From CAWCXF01 sp963799455 (GTDB taxonomy: Bacteria > Pseudomonadota > Alphaproteobacteria > Rhodobacterales > Rhodobacteraceae), in assembly GCA_963799455.1 (NCBI GenBank), contig CAWCXF010000007.1, positions 1,240,001 to 1,304,000 of the forward strand: a DNA stretch of 64,000 nucleotides. The letters run 5' to 3'. The position numbers were made by a program, and so were the translations under genes. This document shows, piece by piece, positions 8,551 through 17,552 of the stretch (positions are counted from its first letter, which is position 1; each line of letters starts with the position of its first letter). The notes beneath the pieces were generated by a model. The model was not told where the DNA came from. It did no database searches and saw nothing but the letters and a program-made list of their open reading frames with translations.

Positions 8551-8601
8551 GCGCCGGCCCGACCGCGGCGCCGGCCCGACCGCAGCGGCGGCCCGACCGC
8601 A
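8551..8601. repeat. 17-nt tandem repeat, 3 units, between pgk and the aldolase gene
   Basis: Three units of about gcgccggcccgaccgca start at 8551, 8568 and 8585, with one or two changes each. They lie in the 304-base gap (8444-8747), which otherwise shows no gene. Unlike repeats inside genes here, the period is not a multiple of three. Confidence 0.85.
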
Positions 8602-8747
8602 GCGGCGGCGCGTGGCTCCCCCCGGTCGAGGGCGAGTGCTGCACCTCGCGCGATGAGGTCGAGCGCCATGAGGGGAGCGCGCCCGCCGGGGCCGCGCGCC
8701 GGCCGGGGCGCCGACGGGCGCTGCGGGGCCGCCGCGCCCGTCGGCGC

Positions 8748-9911
8748 TCAGCCGCCCAGCGCGGCGACGCCGGGCAGGGTGCGGCCCTCCATCCATTCGA
8801 GGAAGGCCCCGCCCGCGGTCGAGACGTAGGTGAAGTCGTCCACGACCCCCACGCGGGAGAGCGCCGAGACGGTGTCGCCGCCGCCCGCGACCGTGACGAG
8901 CCGGCCCGCCCGCGTCAGCTCGGCCGCATGGCGCGCGGCGGCGTTGGTCCCTGCGTCGAAGGGCTCGTGCTCGAAGGCGCCCAAGGGGCCGTTCCAGATC
9001 AGCGTGCGGGCGTCGTCCATCGCCTGGCGGATGTGGGCCACGGAGTCGGGGCCGAGGTCGAGGATCATCACGTCATCGGGGCAGTCCTCGGCCGGCACGA
9101 CCTGGAACGGCGCGCCCGTCTCCAGGCGGTGGGCCACCACCACGTCGCGCGGCAAGAGCAGCTCGCAGCCCGCCTCGGCCGCGGCCTCGGCGATCTCGCG
9201 CGCGGTCCCGGCCATGTCGCGCTCGGCCAGCGACCGGCCGATGGGGAGGCCCGAGGCCGCGAGGAAGGTGTTGGCCATGCCGCCGCCGATGACGAGCTTG
9301 TCCACGCGCGTCACCAGGTTGCGCAGCAGGTCGAGCTTCGTCGAGACCTTGGCGCCGCCGATCACGGCGACCACGGGGCGCTCGGGCGAGCCGAGGGCTG
9401 CTTCCAGCGCGCGCAGCTCGGCCTCCATCAGCCGCCCCGCGGCCGAGGGCAGGAGGTGGGCGAGCCCCTCGGTCGAGGCGTGGGCGCGGTGGGCGGCCGA
9501 GAAGGCGTCGTTGACGTAGAGGTCGCCCAAGCCCGCCCAGCGGCGGGCCAGCGCCTCGCCGTTGCGCTCCTCGCCCGGCTCGAAGCGGGTGTTCTCCAAC
9601 AGCACGATGCCCGAGCCCTCGGGGAGCGCGTCGCCCTCGGCGAAGGTCACGGGCTCGCCGAAGGCCGCCTCCAGCGCGGGGACGAGCTGCTCGAGCGACA
9701 GCGCGGGGTCGGGCGCGCCCTTCGGGCGCCCGAGATGGGCCAGCAGGATCGGCCGTCCGCCCCGCGCGCGGATGTCGCGGATCGTGGGGACGATGCGCTC
9801 GATGCGGGTGGCGTCCGAGACGCGGCCATCCTCGATGGGCACGTTGACATCCACGCGCGTCAGCACGCGCTTGCCGCTCAGATCCAGGTCGTCCAGCGTC
9901 TTCCAGCCCAT
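8748..9911 (-). CDS. pgk: Phosphoglycerate kinase
   Basis: 387 residues, slightly shorter than the usual 390-400. Landmarks in order: VLTRVDVNVPIEDGRVSDATRI, LLAHLGRPKG, ENTRFEPGEERN, YVNDAFSAAHRAHAST, VIGGAKVSTKLDLL, GGGMANTFL, WNGPLGAFE and the terminal VAGGGDTVSAL. It transfers phosphate from 1,3-bisphosphoglycerate to ADP in glycolysis and back in gluconeogenesis. ATG 9911 is preceded by GGAGGGCGAG, a strong ribosome site. Divergent from the cyclophilin pair, sharing a 126-base upstream region. Confidence 0.95.
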   Translation of the reverse strand: MGWKTLDDLDLSGKRVLTRVDVNVPIEDGRVSDATRIERIVPTIRDIRARGGRPILLAHLGRPKGAPDPALSLEQLVPALEAAFGEPVTFAEGDALPEGSGIVLLENTRFEPGEERNGEALARRWAGLGDLYVNDAFSAAHRAHASTEGLAHLLPSAAGRLMEAELRALEAALGSPERPVVAVIGGAKVSTKLDLLRNLVTRVDKLVIGGGMANTFLAASGLPIGRSLAERDMAGTAREIAEAAAEAGCELLLPRDVVVAHRLETGAPFQVVPAEDCPDDVMILDLGPDSVAHIRQAMDDARTLIWNGPLGAFEHEPFDAGTNAAARHAAELTRAGRLVTVAGGGDTVSALSRVGVVDDFTYVSTAGGAFLEWMEGRTLPGVAALGG

Positions 9912-10037
9912 CTCGCCCTCCGCTTGCCTCGCGCCTTCGAGCCCGAAGGCGCACGGAGGCGCAACTCCCAACCCCGCCCCCTGGTCCCCGTCGGCTCGGG
10001 GGGCTAGGTGCGGGGGCGAATGCGAGAGGGAGATCCC

Positions 10038-10541
10038 ATGGCCGAGATCAGCGATCCCGAGAACACCGTCCTGATGGAGCTGCCGGGCGGCACGGTCACC
10101 ATCGAGCTGCTGCCCGACGTGGCTCCGCGCCACGTCGAGCGCATGAAGGCGCTGGCGCGCGAGGGCGCCTATGACGGGGTGGTGTTCCACCGCGTGATCG
10201 ACGGCTTCATGGCGCAGACCGGCGACGTGAAGAACGGCAAGTCGGAGGATCTCAACATCCGCCTCGCGGGCACCGGGGGCTCGGACCATCCCGACCTGCC
10301 GGCCGAGTTCTCGAAGCTTCCGCACGAGCGCGGCACGATCGGGGCGGCGCGCTCGCAGAGCCCCGACAGCGCCAACTCGCAGTTCTTCATCAACTTCTCC
10401 GACAACGCCTTCCTCAACGGGCAATACACGGTCTACGGCCGCGTGATCGAGGGCATGGAGCACGTCGATGCGCTCGCCCAGGGCGAGCCGCCCGCCGAGC
10501 CCGACCGCATGATCAGCCTGAAGGTGGCCGCCGATGCTTAA
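10038..10541 (+). CDS. Cyclophilin-type peptidyl-prolyl cis-trans isomerase, cytoplasmic
   Basis: 167 residues without a signal peptide, starting MAEISDPENTVLMEL. The cyclophilin core is complete: VVFHRVIDGFMAQTGD, the Ser-Gln-Phe-Phe segment NSQFFINF and the loop FLNGQYTVYGRVIEGM. It catalyses proline isomerisation during protein folding. ATG 10038 follows a GAGAGGGAG ribosome site; the frame is open further upstream but without a better start. Its 3' end overlaps the start of the next cyclophilin gene by 8 bases, so the two are co-translated. Confidence 0.92.
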   Translation: MAEISDPENTVLMELPGGTVTIELLPDVAPRHVERMKALAREGAYDGVVFHRVIDGFMAQTGDVKNGKSEDLNIRLAGTGGSDHPDLPAEFSKLPHERGTIGAARSQSPDSANSQFFINFSDNAFLNGQYTVYGRVIEGMEHVDALAQGEPPAEPDRMISLKVAADA

Positions 10542-11079
10542 GCTGACCTTGGCGATGACGCTGATGGCGTCGCCCGCGCTCGCCACGGGCCTCCAGATCG
10601 AGGTCGCCGGGCCGCAGGCCAACGGCACCGTGACGATCGATCTCTTCGAGGACGTGGCGCCCCAGCACGTCGAGCGGATCACGACGCTGGCCCGCGAGGG
10701 CGCCTATGACGGGGTGGTGTTCCACCGCGTGATCGACGGCTTCATGGCGCAGACCGGCGACGTTCAATACGGCAAAGGCGAGGCCACGCCGCGCTCCGGC
10801 ACGGGTGGCTCGGACCTGCCGAACGTGCCGGCCGAGTTCTCCGACCTCCCGTTCGAGCGGGGCGTCGTCGGCATGGCGCGCTCGGCCGACCCGGACAGCG
10901 CCAACTCGCAGTTCTTCATCATGTTCGACGAGGGCTCGTTCCTCGACGGCCAATACACGGTGGTCGGCGAGGTCACGGACGGCATGGAGGTGATCGACGC
11001 CATCAAGCGCGGCGAGGGCCAGTCCGGCGCGGTGAGCGGCGAGGCCGACCGCATGGAGTCGGTCACCGTCACCGAGTAG
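10534..11079 (+). CDS. Cyclophilin-type peptidyl-prolyl cis-trans isomerase, exported
   Basis: 181 residues beginning with a signal peptide (MLKLTLAMTLMASPALA, likely cut after ALA), so the enzyme should act in the periplasm, unlike its neighbour. Same cyclophilin core (VVFHRVIDGFMAQTGD, NSQFFIMF, FLDGQYTVVGEVTDGM). A 71-base block (10693-10763) is identical to 10158-10228 in the preceding gene while the rest has diverged, pointing to recent duplication with selection or to gene conversion. A pair of cytoplasmic and exported forms is common in related bacteria. Confidence 0.92.
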   Translation: MLKLTLAMTLMASPALATGLQIEVAGPQANGTVTIDLFEDVAPQHVERITTLAREGAYDGVVFHRVIDGFMAQTGDVQYGKGEATPRSGTGGSDLPNVPAEFSDLPFERGVVGMARSADPDSANSQFFIMFDEGSFLDGQYTVVGEVTDGMEVIDAIKRGEGQSGAVSGEADRMESVTVTE

Positions 11080-11138
11080 GCGGGGGGTCCGGCCCCCGAG
11101 CGCGGAGGTGCGAGAGCACGCGTGCCCCTGGAAGCGGG

Positions 11139-11168
11139 GGGCTGGGGGCCTCTGCATGCCCCCAGCCC
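11139..11168. terminator. Likely bidirectional terminator between the cyclophilin pair and tyrS
   Basis: A perfect 11-bp inverted repeat, gggctgggggc and gcccccagccc, with an 8-base loop. It lies between two converging genes and touches the last base of the tyrS stop. There is no long T-tract on either side, as is usual in very GC-rich genomes. Confidence 0.6.
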
Positions 11169-12421
11169 TACCCTTCGAGCCTGAGGAGCGCGTGGCGCTT
11201 GCGCCCCGCGGAGAGCTTAACGGGGTCCGCCAGCCGATCGGCGGTCAGCATCAGGCCCGGATCCTCCACCGGCGCGTCGTCGAGCCGCGCGCCGCCACCC
11301 TCGATGAGGCGCCGGGCCTCCTTGCCCGAGGCTGCGAGCCCCGCGCGGGCGAAGGCCTGGGCGATCGACAGGCCGGCGCCGAGGTCCGCGAGCGTCAGCG
11401 TGAGCGTCGGCAGATCCTCGCCCGCGCCGCCGCGCTCGAACACCTCGCGCGCGGTGGTCCTGGCTGCGTCCGCGGCCTCGGCGCCGCGACACAGGCTGGT
11501 GACCTCGTCCGCGAGCCGCACCTTCGCCTCGTTGACCTCCTGGCCCTGAAGCGCCCCCAGCCGCTCGCACTCGTCCACGGGGATCTCGGTGAAGAGCTTG
11601 AGGAAGCGGCCGACATCGGCGTCGGGGACGTTGCGCCACCATTGCCAGAACTCGTAGCCCGACATCATGTCCTCGTTGAGCCAGACCGCGCCGTCCGCGC
11701 TCTTGCCCATCTTCTTGCCGTCCGCGCGCGTCACGAGCGGCGTCGTCAGTCCGAACGCCGCCGTCCCCTCCACCCGGCGGATCAGGTCGGCGCCGCTCAC
11801 GATGTTGCCCCACTGGTCGGAGCCGCCCATCTGCAGCGTGCAGCCGTGTCGGCGGTGAAGCTCCAGGAAGTCGTAGGATTGCAGGAGCATGTAGTTGAAC
11901 TCGATGAAGCTCAGCGCCTGCTCGCGGTCGAGGCGGCTCCTGACGCTCTCGAAGGCGAGCATTCGGTTGATCGTGAAGTGCCGTCCGATCTCGCGCAGGA
12001 ACTCGACGTAGCGCAGCTCGTCCAGCCAGTCGGCGTTGTCGGGCATCAGCGCGCCGGTGGAGCCTTCGCCGTAATCGAGGTAGCGCTCGAAGATGCGGCG
12101 GATGCCGGCCGCGTTGGCCGCGATCTCCTCTCGGCCGATGATGCGGCGCATCTCGTCCTTGCCCGAGGGGTCGCCCACCTTGGTCGTGCCGCCCCCCATC
12201 AGCGTGATGGGCCGGTGCCCCGTCTTCTGAAGCCACCGCAGCAGCATGATCTGCACGAGGTTGCCGATGTGGAGCGACGAGGCCGTCAGGTCGTAGCCGA
12301 TGTAGGCCGTCACCACGCCGCCCCGCAGGGCCGCGTCGAGGCCCTCGGGGTCGGTGCAGTCGGCCAGGAACCCGCGCTCGGCGATCACCTGGAGGAAGTC
12401 GGATTGCGGGCGGTGGTCCAT
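11168..12421 (-). CDS. tyrS: Tyrosyl-tRNA synthetase
   Basis: 417 residues of the bacterial class I enzyme. The HIGH-type motif appears as SSLHIGNLVQI, tyrosine recognition around YIGYDLTAS and LQSYDFLELHR, GGSDQWGNIVSG in the core, and the KMSKS-type loop as KKMGKSADGAVW. The C-terminal 65 residues are an S4 RNA-binding domain (GKEARRLIEGGGARLDD). It charges tRNA-Tyr in the cytoplasm. ATG 12421 matches the family start (MDHRPQSDFLQVIAERGFL). Divergent from anmK with 74 bases between, the usual Rhodobacterales arrangement. Confidence 0.95.
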   Translation of the reverse strand: MDHRPQSDFLQVIAERGFLADCTDPEGLDAALRGGVVTAYIGYDLTASSLHIGNLVQIMLLRWLQKTGHRPITLMGGGTTKVGDPSGKDEMRRIIGREEIAANAAGIRRIFERYLDYGEGSTGALMPDNADWLDELRYVEFLREIGRHFTINRMLAFESVRSRLDREQALSFIEFNYMLLQSYDFLELHRRHGCTLQMGGSDQWGNIVSGADLIRRVEGTAAFGLTTPLVTRADGKKMGKSADGAVWLNEDMMSGYEFWQWWRNVPDADVGRFLKLFTEIPVDECERLGALQGQEVNEAKVRLADEVTSLCRGAEAADAARTTAREVFERGGAGEDLPTLTLTLADLGAGLSIAQAFARAGLAASGKEARRLIEGGGARLDDAPVEDPGLMLTADRLADPVKLSAGRKRHALLRLEG

Positions 12422-12495
12422 GGCGGCAGTGTCCCCTCGGTCGGGCGCCTGTCTAGGGGCCTCGCCCCGAAAGGGGAAGATCGCGGGAGGGGACG

Positions 12496-13605
12496 ATGGA
12501 GCCGCAGGCGACCTTGGGCTCGATGTCGGGCACCTCGATGGACGGGGTGGACGCGGCCGTGCTCGTCACCGACGGCGAGCGGATCGAGGCTTTCGGGCCG
12601 AGCGCCTACCGGCCCTACACGGACGCCGAGCGCGCGACGCTGCGGGCGGCCCTCGGACGCTGGCCCGGCGAGCCCGGCGTGGCGGAGGCGGCGGCGGTGG
12701 TCGAGGCCGCCCATGCCGAGGCGATGGCGCCGCTGCCGGGCGCGCTCGCGGCGTTCCACGGCCAGACGCTGGCGCACGAGCCGCGGCGATCCTGCCCGGG
12801 GGGGCGGGGGACGCATCAGGCCGGCGACGGCGCGCGGCTGTCGCGCCTGATCGGGCGCCCGGTCGTGTGGGACTTCCGCTCCGCCGACGTAGCGGCCGGC
12901 GGCGAGGGGGCGCCGCTCGCTCCCGCCTACCACTTCGCCTGCGCGCGCTGGGCGGGGATCGACGAGCCCGCGGCGATCCTCAACCTGGGCGGCGTGTCGA
13001 ACCTCACCTGGCTCGACCCTCGGGCCGAGGCCCCCGAGGCGCCCGGCGCGCTGCTCGCCTTCGACGCGGGGCCCGCCAACGCGCCGCTCGACGACCTGAT
13101 GGCCCATCGCCTCGGGACGGCGCGCGACGAGGGCGGGCGGCTGGCCTCGCGGGGCACGGCGGAGGAGGGCGTCGTCGACGCGCTGCTCGCGCGCGAGGCG
13201 CTGGGGCGGCCTCCGCCGCGCTCCTTCGACCGGGGCGAGTTCGCGGACCTGGTCGGGCAGGTGGAGGCGCTCTCGGACGCGGACGCGGCCGCGACGCTGA
13301 CGGCGGCCGCCGCGGCCTGCGTGGCGCGAGGGCTGGCGGCCTGCCCCTCGCGGCCGTCCCGGCTGCTGGTCACGGGCGGGGGGCGGCGCAACGCGGCGAT
13401 GATGGCGGCGCTCGCGGAGCGCACCGGCCTGCCCGCCGAGCCGGTCGAGGCGCTGGGGCTCGACGGCGACATGCTGGAGGCGCAGGCCTTCGCCTTCCTA
13501 GCCATGCGGGTGCTCGGGGGCCGGCCCACCTCCTTCCCCTCCACCACCGGCGTGCGCGCGCCCGTGGCGGGCGGGCGCGTCCACCGGCTCACCGGCGCGG
13601 CCTGA
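12496..13605 (+). CDS. anmK: Anhydro-N-acetylmuramic acid kinase
   Basis: 369 residues. The opening LGSMSGTSMDGVDAAVL is the signature phosphate-binding loop of AnmK; others include FHGQTLAHEP, VVWDFRSADVAAGGEGAPL, ILNLGGVSNLTWL, FDAGPANAPLDDL and the late LLVTGGGRRNAAMM. The enzyme phosphorylates and hydrates 1,6-anhydro-MurNAc to MurNAc-6-phosphate in cell-wall recycling. ATG 12496 follows GGGAGGGGACG. About normal family length. No other recycling gene is in the window. Confidence 0.93.
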   Translation: MEPQATLGSMSGTSMDGVDAAVLVTDGERIEAFGPSAYRPYTDAERATLRAALGRWPGEPGVAEAAAVVEAAHAEAMAPLPGALAAFHGQTLAHEPRRSCPGGRGTHQAGDGARLSRLIGRPVVWDFRSADVAAGGEGAPLAPAYHFACARWAGIDEPAAILNLGGVSNLTWLDPRAEAPEAPGALLAFDAGPANAPLDDLMAHRLGTARDEGGRLASRGTAEEGVVDALLAREALGRPPPRSFDRGEFADLVGQVEALSDADAAATLTAAAAACVARGLAACPSRPSRLLVTGGGRRNAAMMAALAERTGLPAEPVEALGLDGDMLEAQAFAFLAMRVLGGRPTSFPSTTGVRAPVAGGRVHRLTGAA

Positions 13606-13778
13606 GCGGCCCGCGGCCGAGCGGGCGAGGGGCCGGCCACCCGATCCCGGCCCCCGGGCCGCGCCGGAGGGGCGCGGGGCGCGCGCGCGCGCGGAGCCGG
13701 CGGGCGATCCCGCCAGGGCCCCGCCCGGTCCGGGTTGCGCGCAGGCCACGGCCGTCCGCCGCGGGAGAGCGCCTTCGG

Positions 13779-13802
13779 AACACGGGGCCCTCGCCCCGTG
13801 TT
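13779..13802. other. 10-bp inverted repeat between anmK and the PRC-barrel-like gene
   Basis: aacacggggc and gccccgtgtt flank a 4-base centre, a perfect hairpin ending 33 bases before the next ATG. It could end anmK transcription (170 bases after its stop) or act in the leader of the downstream gene. The 230-base gap holds no other recognisable feature. Confidence 0.5.
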
Positions 13803-13835
13803 GACCCGACGACCGCAATCGCAAGGAGACCACTG

Positions 13836-14258
13836 ATGACGCGTATCACCATCCTCGCCGCCGCCGCCGCCCTCACGGCGGGCCCCGCGCTCGCCGAGAC
13901 CCACGTGATGAGCATGGACGGCGTGATCCTCGCCGACCAGATCCAGGACGGCCGGGTCTACGCGCTGGGCGACGCCTACGACGAGGGGATCTGGGACGCG
14001 GGCGACCCCTACACGCTCGATTCGAACTACCAGGACGTGGGCGAGATCGAGGATGTCGTGCTCAACGCCGATGGCCAGATGATCGGCATCACGGCCGAGG
14101 TCGGCGGCTTCCTCGGGATCGGCGACAACGAGGTGATGCTGCCGCTCGGGGACGTGCGGCTCGTCCCCTCCGAGGACGGGGAGTACAACTACGTGACCCG
14201 CCTGACCGAGGACCAGCTCGAGGAGCTTCCGACGATCGACGACGACCTGCTGGACTGA
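13836..14258 (+). CDS. Exported PRC-barrel-like protein
   Basis: 140 residues: a signal peptide (MTRITILAAAAALTAGPALA, likely cut after ALA), then an acidic domain. GEIEDVVLNADGQMIGITAEVGGFLGIGDNEVMLPLGDVRLV follows the PRC-barrel pattern, in which a beta-barrel of about 70 residues ends in a G-K/D-EV-PL strand. Such exported proteins are frequent and poorly characterised in Rhodobacterales. ATG 13836 has a good AAGGAGA site 8 bases upstream. The protein is unusually acidic (tail LPTIDDDLLD). No operon partner. Confidence 0.75.
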   Translation: MTRITILAAAAALTAGPALAETHVMSMDGVILADQIQDGRVYALGDAYDEGIWDAGDPYTLDSNYQDVGEIEDVVLNADGQMIGITAEVGGFLGIGDNEVMLPLGDVRLVPSEDGEYNYVTRLTEDQLEELPTIDDDLLD

Positions 14259-14301
14259 GCGGCTCTCGGGGGAGCTCCGGCCCCCCCACCAGCCCTCCCG
14301 C

Positions 14302-15591
14302 TCAGCCGCGCAGGACCGAGCGGCCGGCGTAGAGGGCGGCCGTGCCGAGCGCCTCCTCGATGCGCATCAGCTGGTTGTACTTGGCGAGCCGGTCCGAGCG
14401 CGACAGCGAGCCGGTCTTGATCTGGCCCGTCCCGGTCGCCACCGCGAGGTCGGCGATGGTCGCGTCCTCGGTCTCGCCGCTGCGGTGCGACATGATGCAT
14501 CGCATCCCCGCGCGGTGCGCCATCTCGACGGCCCGGAGCGTCTCGGTCAGGGTGCCGATCTGGTTGACCTTGACGAGAAGGGCGTTGGCCGCGGCGCGCT
14601 CGATCCCTTCGGCGATCCGCACGGGGTTGGTGACGAAGAGGTCGTCGCCCACGAGCTGGACGCGCTCGCCCAGCGCCTCGGTGAGCCGGATCCAGCCCTC
14701 CCAGTCGTCCTCCGAGCAGCCGTCCTCGATCGACAGGATCGGGTAGTCGGCGGCGAGCCCGCGCAGCCACTCGACGTTCTCCTCGGGCGTCAGGCTCAGG
14801 CCCTCGCCGGCGAGCGCGTAGGCGCCGTCCTCGAAATACTCGGTCGCGGCGCAGTCGAGCGCGAGCCACACGTCCGAGCCCGGCGCGTAGCCGGCCGTCT
14901 CGACCGCGCGCAGGATGGTGTCGAGCGCTGCGCGCGTCGAGGCGAGGTCGGGCGCGAAGCCGCCCTCGTCGCCGATGCCGGTCGAGAGGCCCATGGACTT
15001 CAGCTCGGCCTTGAGAGCGTGGAAGATCTCGGCGCCCATCCGCACCGCGTCGGCCATCGTCCCGGCCGAGACGGGCATGACCATGAACTCCTGCACGTCG
15101 ATGGGGTTGTCGGCGTGCTGGCCGCCGTTGACGATGTTCATCATCGGCACCGGCAGCACCCGCGCGCCCGCGCCGCCGACGTAGCGCCACAGCGGCAGGC
15201 CCACCGCCTCGGCAGCAGCCTTCGCGCAAGCGAGGCTCACGCCGAGGATGGCGTTGGCGCCGAGGCGGCCCTTGTTCTCGGTCCCGTCGAGCGCGATCAT
15301 CGCCTCGTCGAGCGCCACCTGATCGGTGGCGTCGAAGCCCACCAGCGCCTCGGCGATCTCGCCGTTCGCGGCCTCGACGGCCTTGAGCACGCCCTTGCCG
15401 CCGTAGCGCCCGGCGTCCCCGTCGCGCAGCTCGACCGCCTCGTGCGCGCCGGTGGAGGCGCCCGAGGGCACGGCGGCGCGGCCCATGGTGCCGTCCTCCA
15501 GCGTCACGTCCACCTCGACCGTCGGGTTGCCCCGGCTGTCGAGGATCTCGCGGGCGTGGATGCCGGCGATCTCGGTGAAGAGGTCGGTCAT
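14302..15591 (-). CDS. eno: Enolase
   Basis: 429 residues. Complete family pattern: ILDSRGNPTVEVDV, PSGASTGAHEAVELRDGD, LPVPMMNIVNGGQHADN, the catalytic loop GDEGGFAPDL, SIEDGCSEDDWEGW, LVGDDLFVTN, KVNQIGTLTET and SHRSGETEDATIADLAVA. Converts 2-phosphoglycerate to phosphoenolpyruvate with magnesium, in the cytoplasm and often in the RNA degradosome. Converges with the PRC-barrel-like gene; 44 bases separate the stops. In related genomes eno usually precedes ftsB and pdhA, but here they are on the far side of a 9-kb block. Confidence 0.96.
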   Translation of the reverse strand: MTDLFTEIAGIHAREILDSRGNPTVEVDVTLEDGTMGRAAVPSGASTGAHEAVELRDGDAGRYGGKGVLKAVEAANGEIAEALVGFDATDQVALDEAMIALDGTENKGRLGANAILGVSLACAKAAAEAVGLPLWRYVGGAGARVLPVPMMNIVNGGQHADNPIDVQEFMVMPVSAGTMADAVRMGAEIFHALKAELKSMGLSTGIGDEGGFAPDLASTRAALDTILRAVETAGYAPGSDVWLALDCAATEYFEDGAYALAGEGLSLTPEENVEWLRGLAADYPILSIEDGCSEDDWEGWIRLTEALGERVQLVGDDLFVTNPVRIAEGIERAAANALLVKVNQIGTLTETLRAVEMAHRAGMRCIMSHRSGETEDATIADLAVATGTGQIKTGSLSRSDRLAKYNQLMRIEEALGTAALYAGRSVLRG

Positions 15592-15610
15592 GGGACGGGC
15601 TCCGTTTGGG

Positions 15611-16519
15611 TCAGGGGGGCTGGGTCAGGGGAGGCTGGGTCAGGGAGGGGAGGGGCGGGGCGGATTTGCGGGTCTCGCGCAGCATCGCGTAGAGGCCCGA
15701 GGCGATGACGATGGCGGCGCCGAGCAGGGTGGCCGCGTCGGGGCGCTCGCCGAGCAGCAGCGCCGCGAGGGCGAGCGCGAAGACCAGCCGGGCGTAGCGG
15801 AAGGGCGCGACGGCCGAGACCTGGCCCGCGCGCATCGCCTCGACCACGGCCCAGTAGCCGACGGGCCCCACGACCAGCGCGCCCGCGAGCAGGGCCGCCG
15901 CGTCCGCGCCCGGCCGGGCCGCGTCCTGCCCCGGCAGCAGCAGGAGCGCCAGGCCGGTGGGCACCAGCGAGGCGAAGCCCCAGGCCGAGAGGCGCAGCGA
16001 GGAGACCCGAGGGGGCGTGCGCCGCGTGGCGAGGTCGCGCGCGGCCAGCGTCACGAGGCCGAGCACCGCCAGCAGCGAGGCGGGCTGGAACCCCTCGACC
16101 CCCGGCCGCACGATCAGGAGCACGCCGCCGAGGCCCGCGATCACCGCCGACCAGCGCCGCCAGCCGACCCGCTCGCCGAGGAAGAGCGCCGCGCCCATCG
16201 TCACCACCAGCGGCACGCCCTGGAGGATCGCCGAGGCCATCGACAGCGGGATCAGCGCGAGCGCCGTCACGTAGGCCGCCGTCGAGACCATCTCGGAGAG
16301 GTTGCGCAGCGCCACGGGGGGGCTCAGCAGGTCGCGCGAGACGAGCGCCTCGCCGCGCAGCAGCGCCAGCGCGCCGAAGACGAGCGCGCCCGAGAGCCCG
16401 AGCACGGCGATGATCTGGCCGCTGGGCAGCGTGCTCGACACCGCCTTGATGATCGCATCCTCGACCGCGAAGCAGGCCATCGCCAGGAGCATGAGGAGGA
16501 TGCCGCGCCTGTCGTCCAT
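15611..16519 (-). CDS. EamA-family (DMT superfamily) exporter
   Basis: 302 residues with about ten hydrophobic segments in two halves, each an EamA repeat: ILLMLLAMACFAVEDAIIK at the start, ILQGVPLVVTMGAALFLGERV ending the first half, and FRYARLVFALALAALLLGERP in the second. The family exports small metabolites; substrate unknown. It follows eno upstream by 20 bases in the same direction and might be co-transcribed into it. The C-terminal tail contains a short degenerate repeat (LTQPPLTQPP). A second, broken EamA gene lies at 21.6 kb. Confidence 0.85.
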   Translation of the reverse strand: MDDRRGILLMLLAMACFAVEDAIIKAVSSTLPSGQIIAVLGLSGALVFGALALLRGEALVSRDLLSPPVALRNLSEMVSTAAYVTALALIPLSMASAILQGVPLVVTMGAALFLGERVGWRRWSAVIAGLGGVLLIVRPGVEGFQPASLLAVLGLVTLAARDLATRRTPPRVSSLRLSAWGFASLVPTGLALLLLPGQDAARPGADAAALLAGALVVGPVGYWAVVEAMRAGQVSAVAPFRYARLVFALALAALLLGERPDAATLLGAAIVIASGLYAMLRETRKSAPPLPSLTQPPLTQPP

Positions 16520-17552
16520 CCTGGCGCGCTCCTCCGGCCGTCGCGTCGCGGCGACGGCTTAGCCCGGACCGGGCCCGAGCGGAAGGGTGAGCGGAAGGGC
16601 GCGGGTCGGGCTCGACCTCGTAGAAGCCCACCGAGCGCCCCTCGTGGGACTCGGCGTCGGCGGAGTCGGCGGCGTCGGGCGTGACCACCAGCTCGAAGGT
16701 CATGGCGAGCGAGGGGATCAGGGCTGCGCGCGTTGGCCATCCTCGCTCGAGGCGGGCGGGCGAGGCGGCGGCGATCTCGGCCGCGAGGCTCTGGTGGAGG
16801 TCGTCGAAGGCCTCCGGCGGGGCCGAGGCCCGAGCCCGCGGCGGTGGTGCGCCCGCCCTCGCCCTCGCCCTCGCCCTCGCCCTAGCCCGAGATTCTGGAG
16901 GCTCGCCCGGACGAAGACGGCCGTCAGCCCCGAGGCCGCCTTGGAGGCCGGGGTTGTCACGGCGCGCGTCACGTCCACGAGGCGGACCGACAGATGCGGG
17001 CAGCCGCTCTCCGCGAGGATCGCCTCGACGGAGGCCGTCGCGCGGGCGTCGTCGCTCCCTGGCGGGCGCGAGGGGAGGGATGGCGTCGCCCCCTGGCGGC
17101 GCGAGCGTGGCCTCGGCGCTCGGGTTCGGGACGGACGGGGGAGCGGGGTCGGCTCCCGCCGGCCGAGGATGCGTGTCCTGGCGTCGTCCACACCGACAAC
17201 GGCCGCTGCCAGGACGCCGGTCGCCTCCACCGTCGCGCAGGCCCTGGCCGACGCTCCTCGCAGCAGGTCGAGCCGACTCCGTCGCATGGCGCCCCCTCGG
17301 GAGGCTCCCCAGCGACCTCGGATCGTCGCGTCGAGCGTGAAAGCCGCCTCTCGGGGGCCGTTCGCCCCCTGGGATCGACGCCCGCGAGCCACCTGGCGAC
17401 CGCGTCGCCGGCGGCCCGCAGGACTCTTCTTCGGGCGGCCCCCACCCCCCCGCCGGCCGAGGGATCGGAGGCGTGAGCCCTCGTGCCGCCTCGAACGGCG
17501 CGGCCGGCTGGGATGCCGGCGATCCCCCGCGGGCTCGGGAGGCGGCCCCCGG
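16520..17552. other. Gene-poor stretch with a possible decayed gene on the minus strand
   Basis: About 1 kb of very GC-rich DNA with no gene I can name. On the minus strand, 16850-16570 reads like coding sequence (PPEAFDDLHQSLAAEI, then MTFELVVTPDAADSADAE and VGFYEVEPD), and further upstream SGLTAVFVRASLQNLGL and ACATVEATGVLAAAVVGVDD lie in other frames. This pattern suggests a gene broken by several frameshifts. A hexanucleotide run (gccctc, five units, 16855-16884) sits inside it. I do not recognise the family; noise from GC-rich frames is the alternative. Confidence 0.35.
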
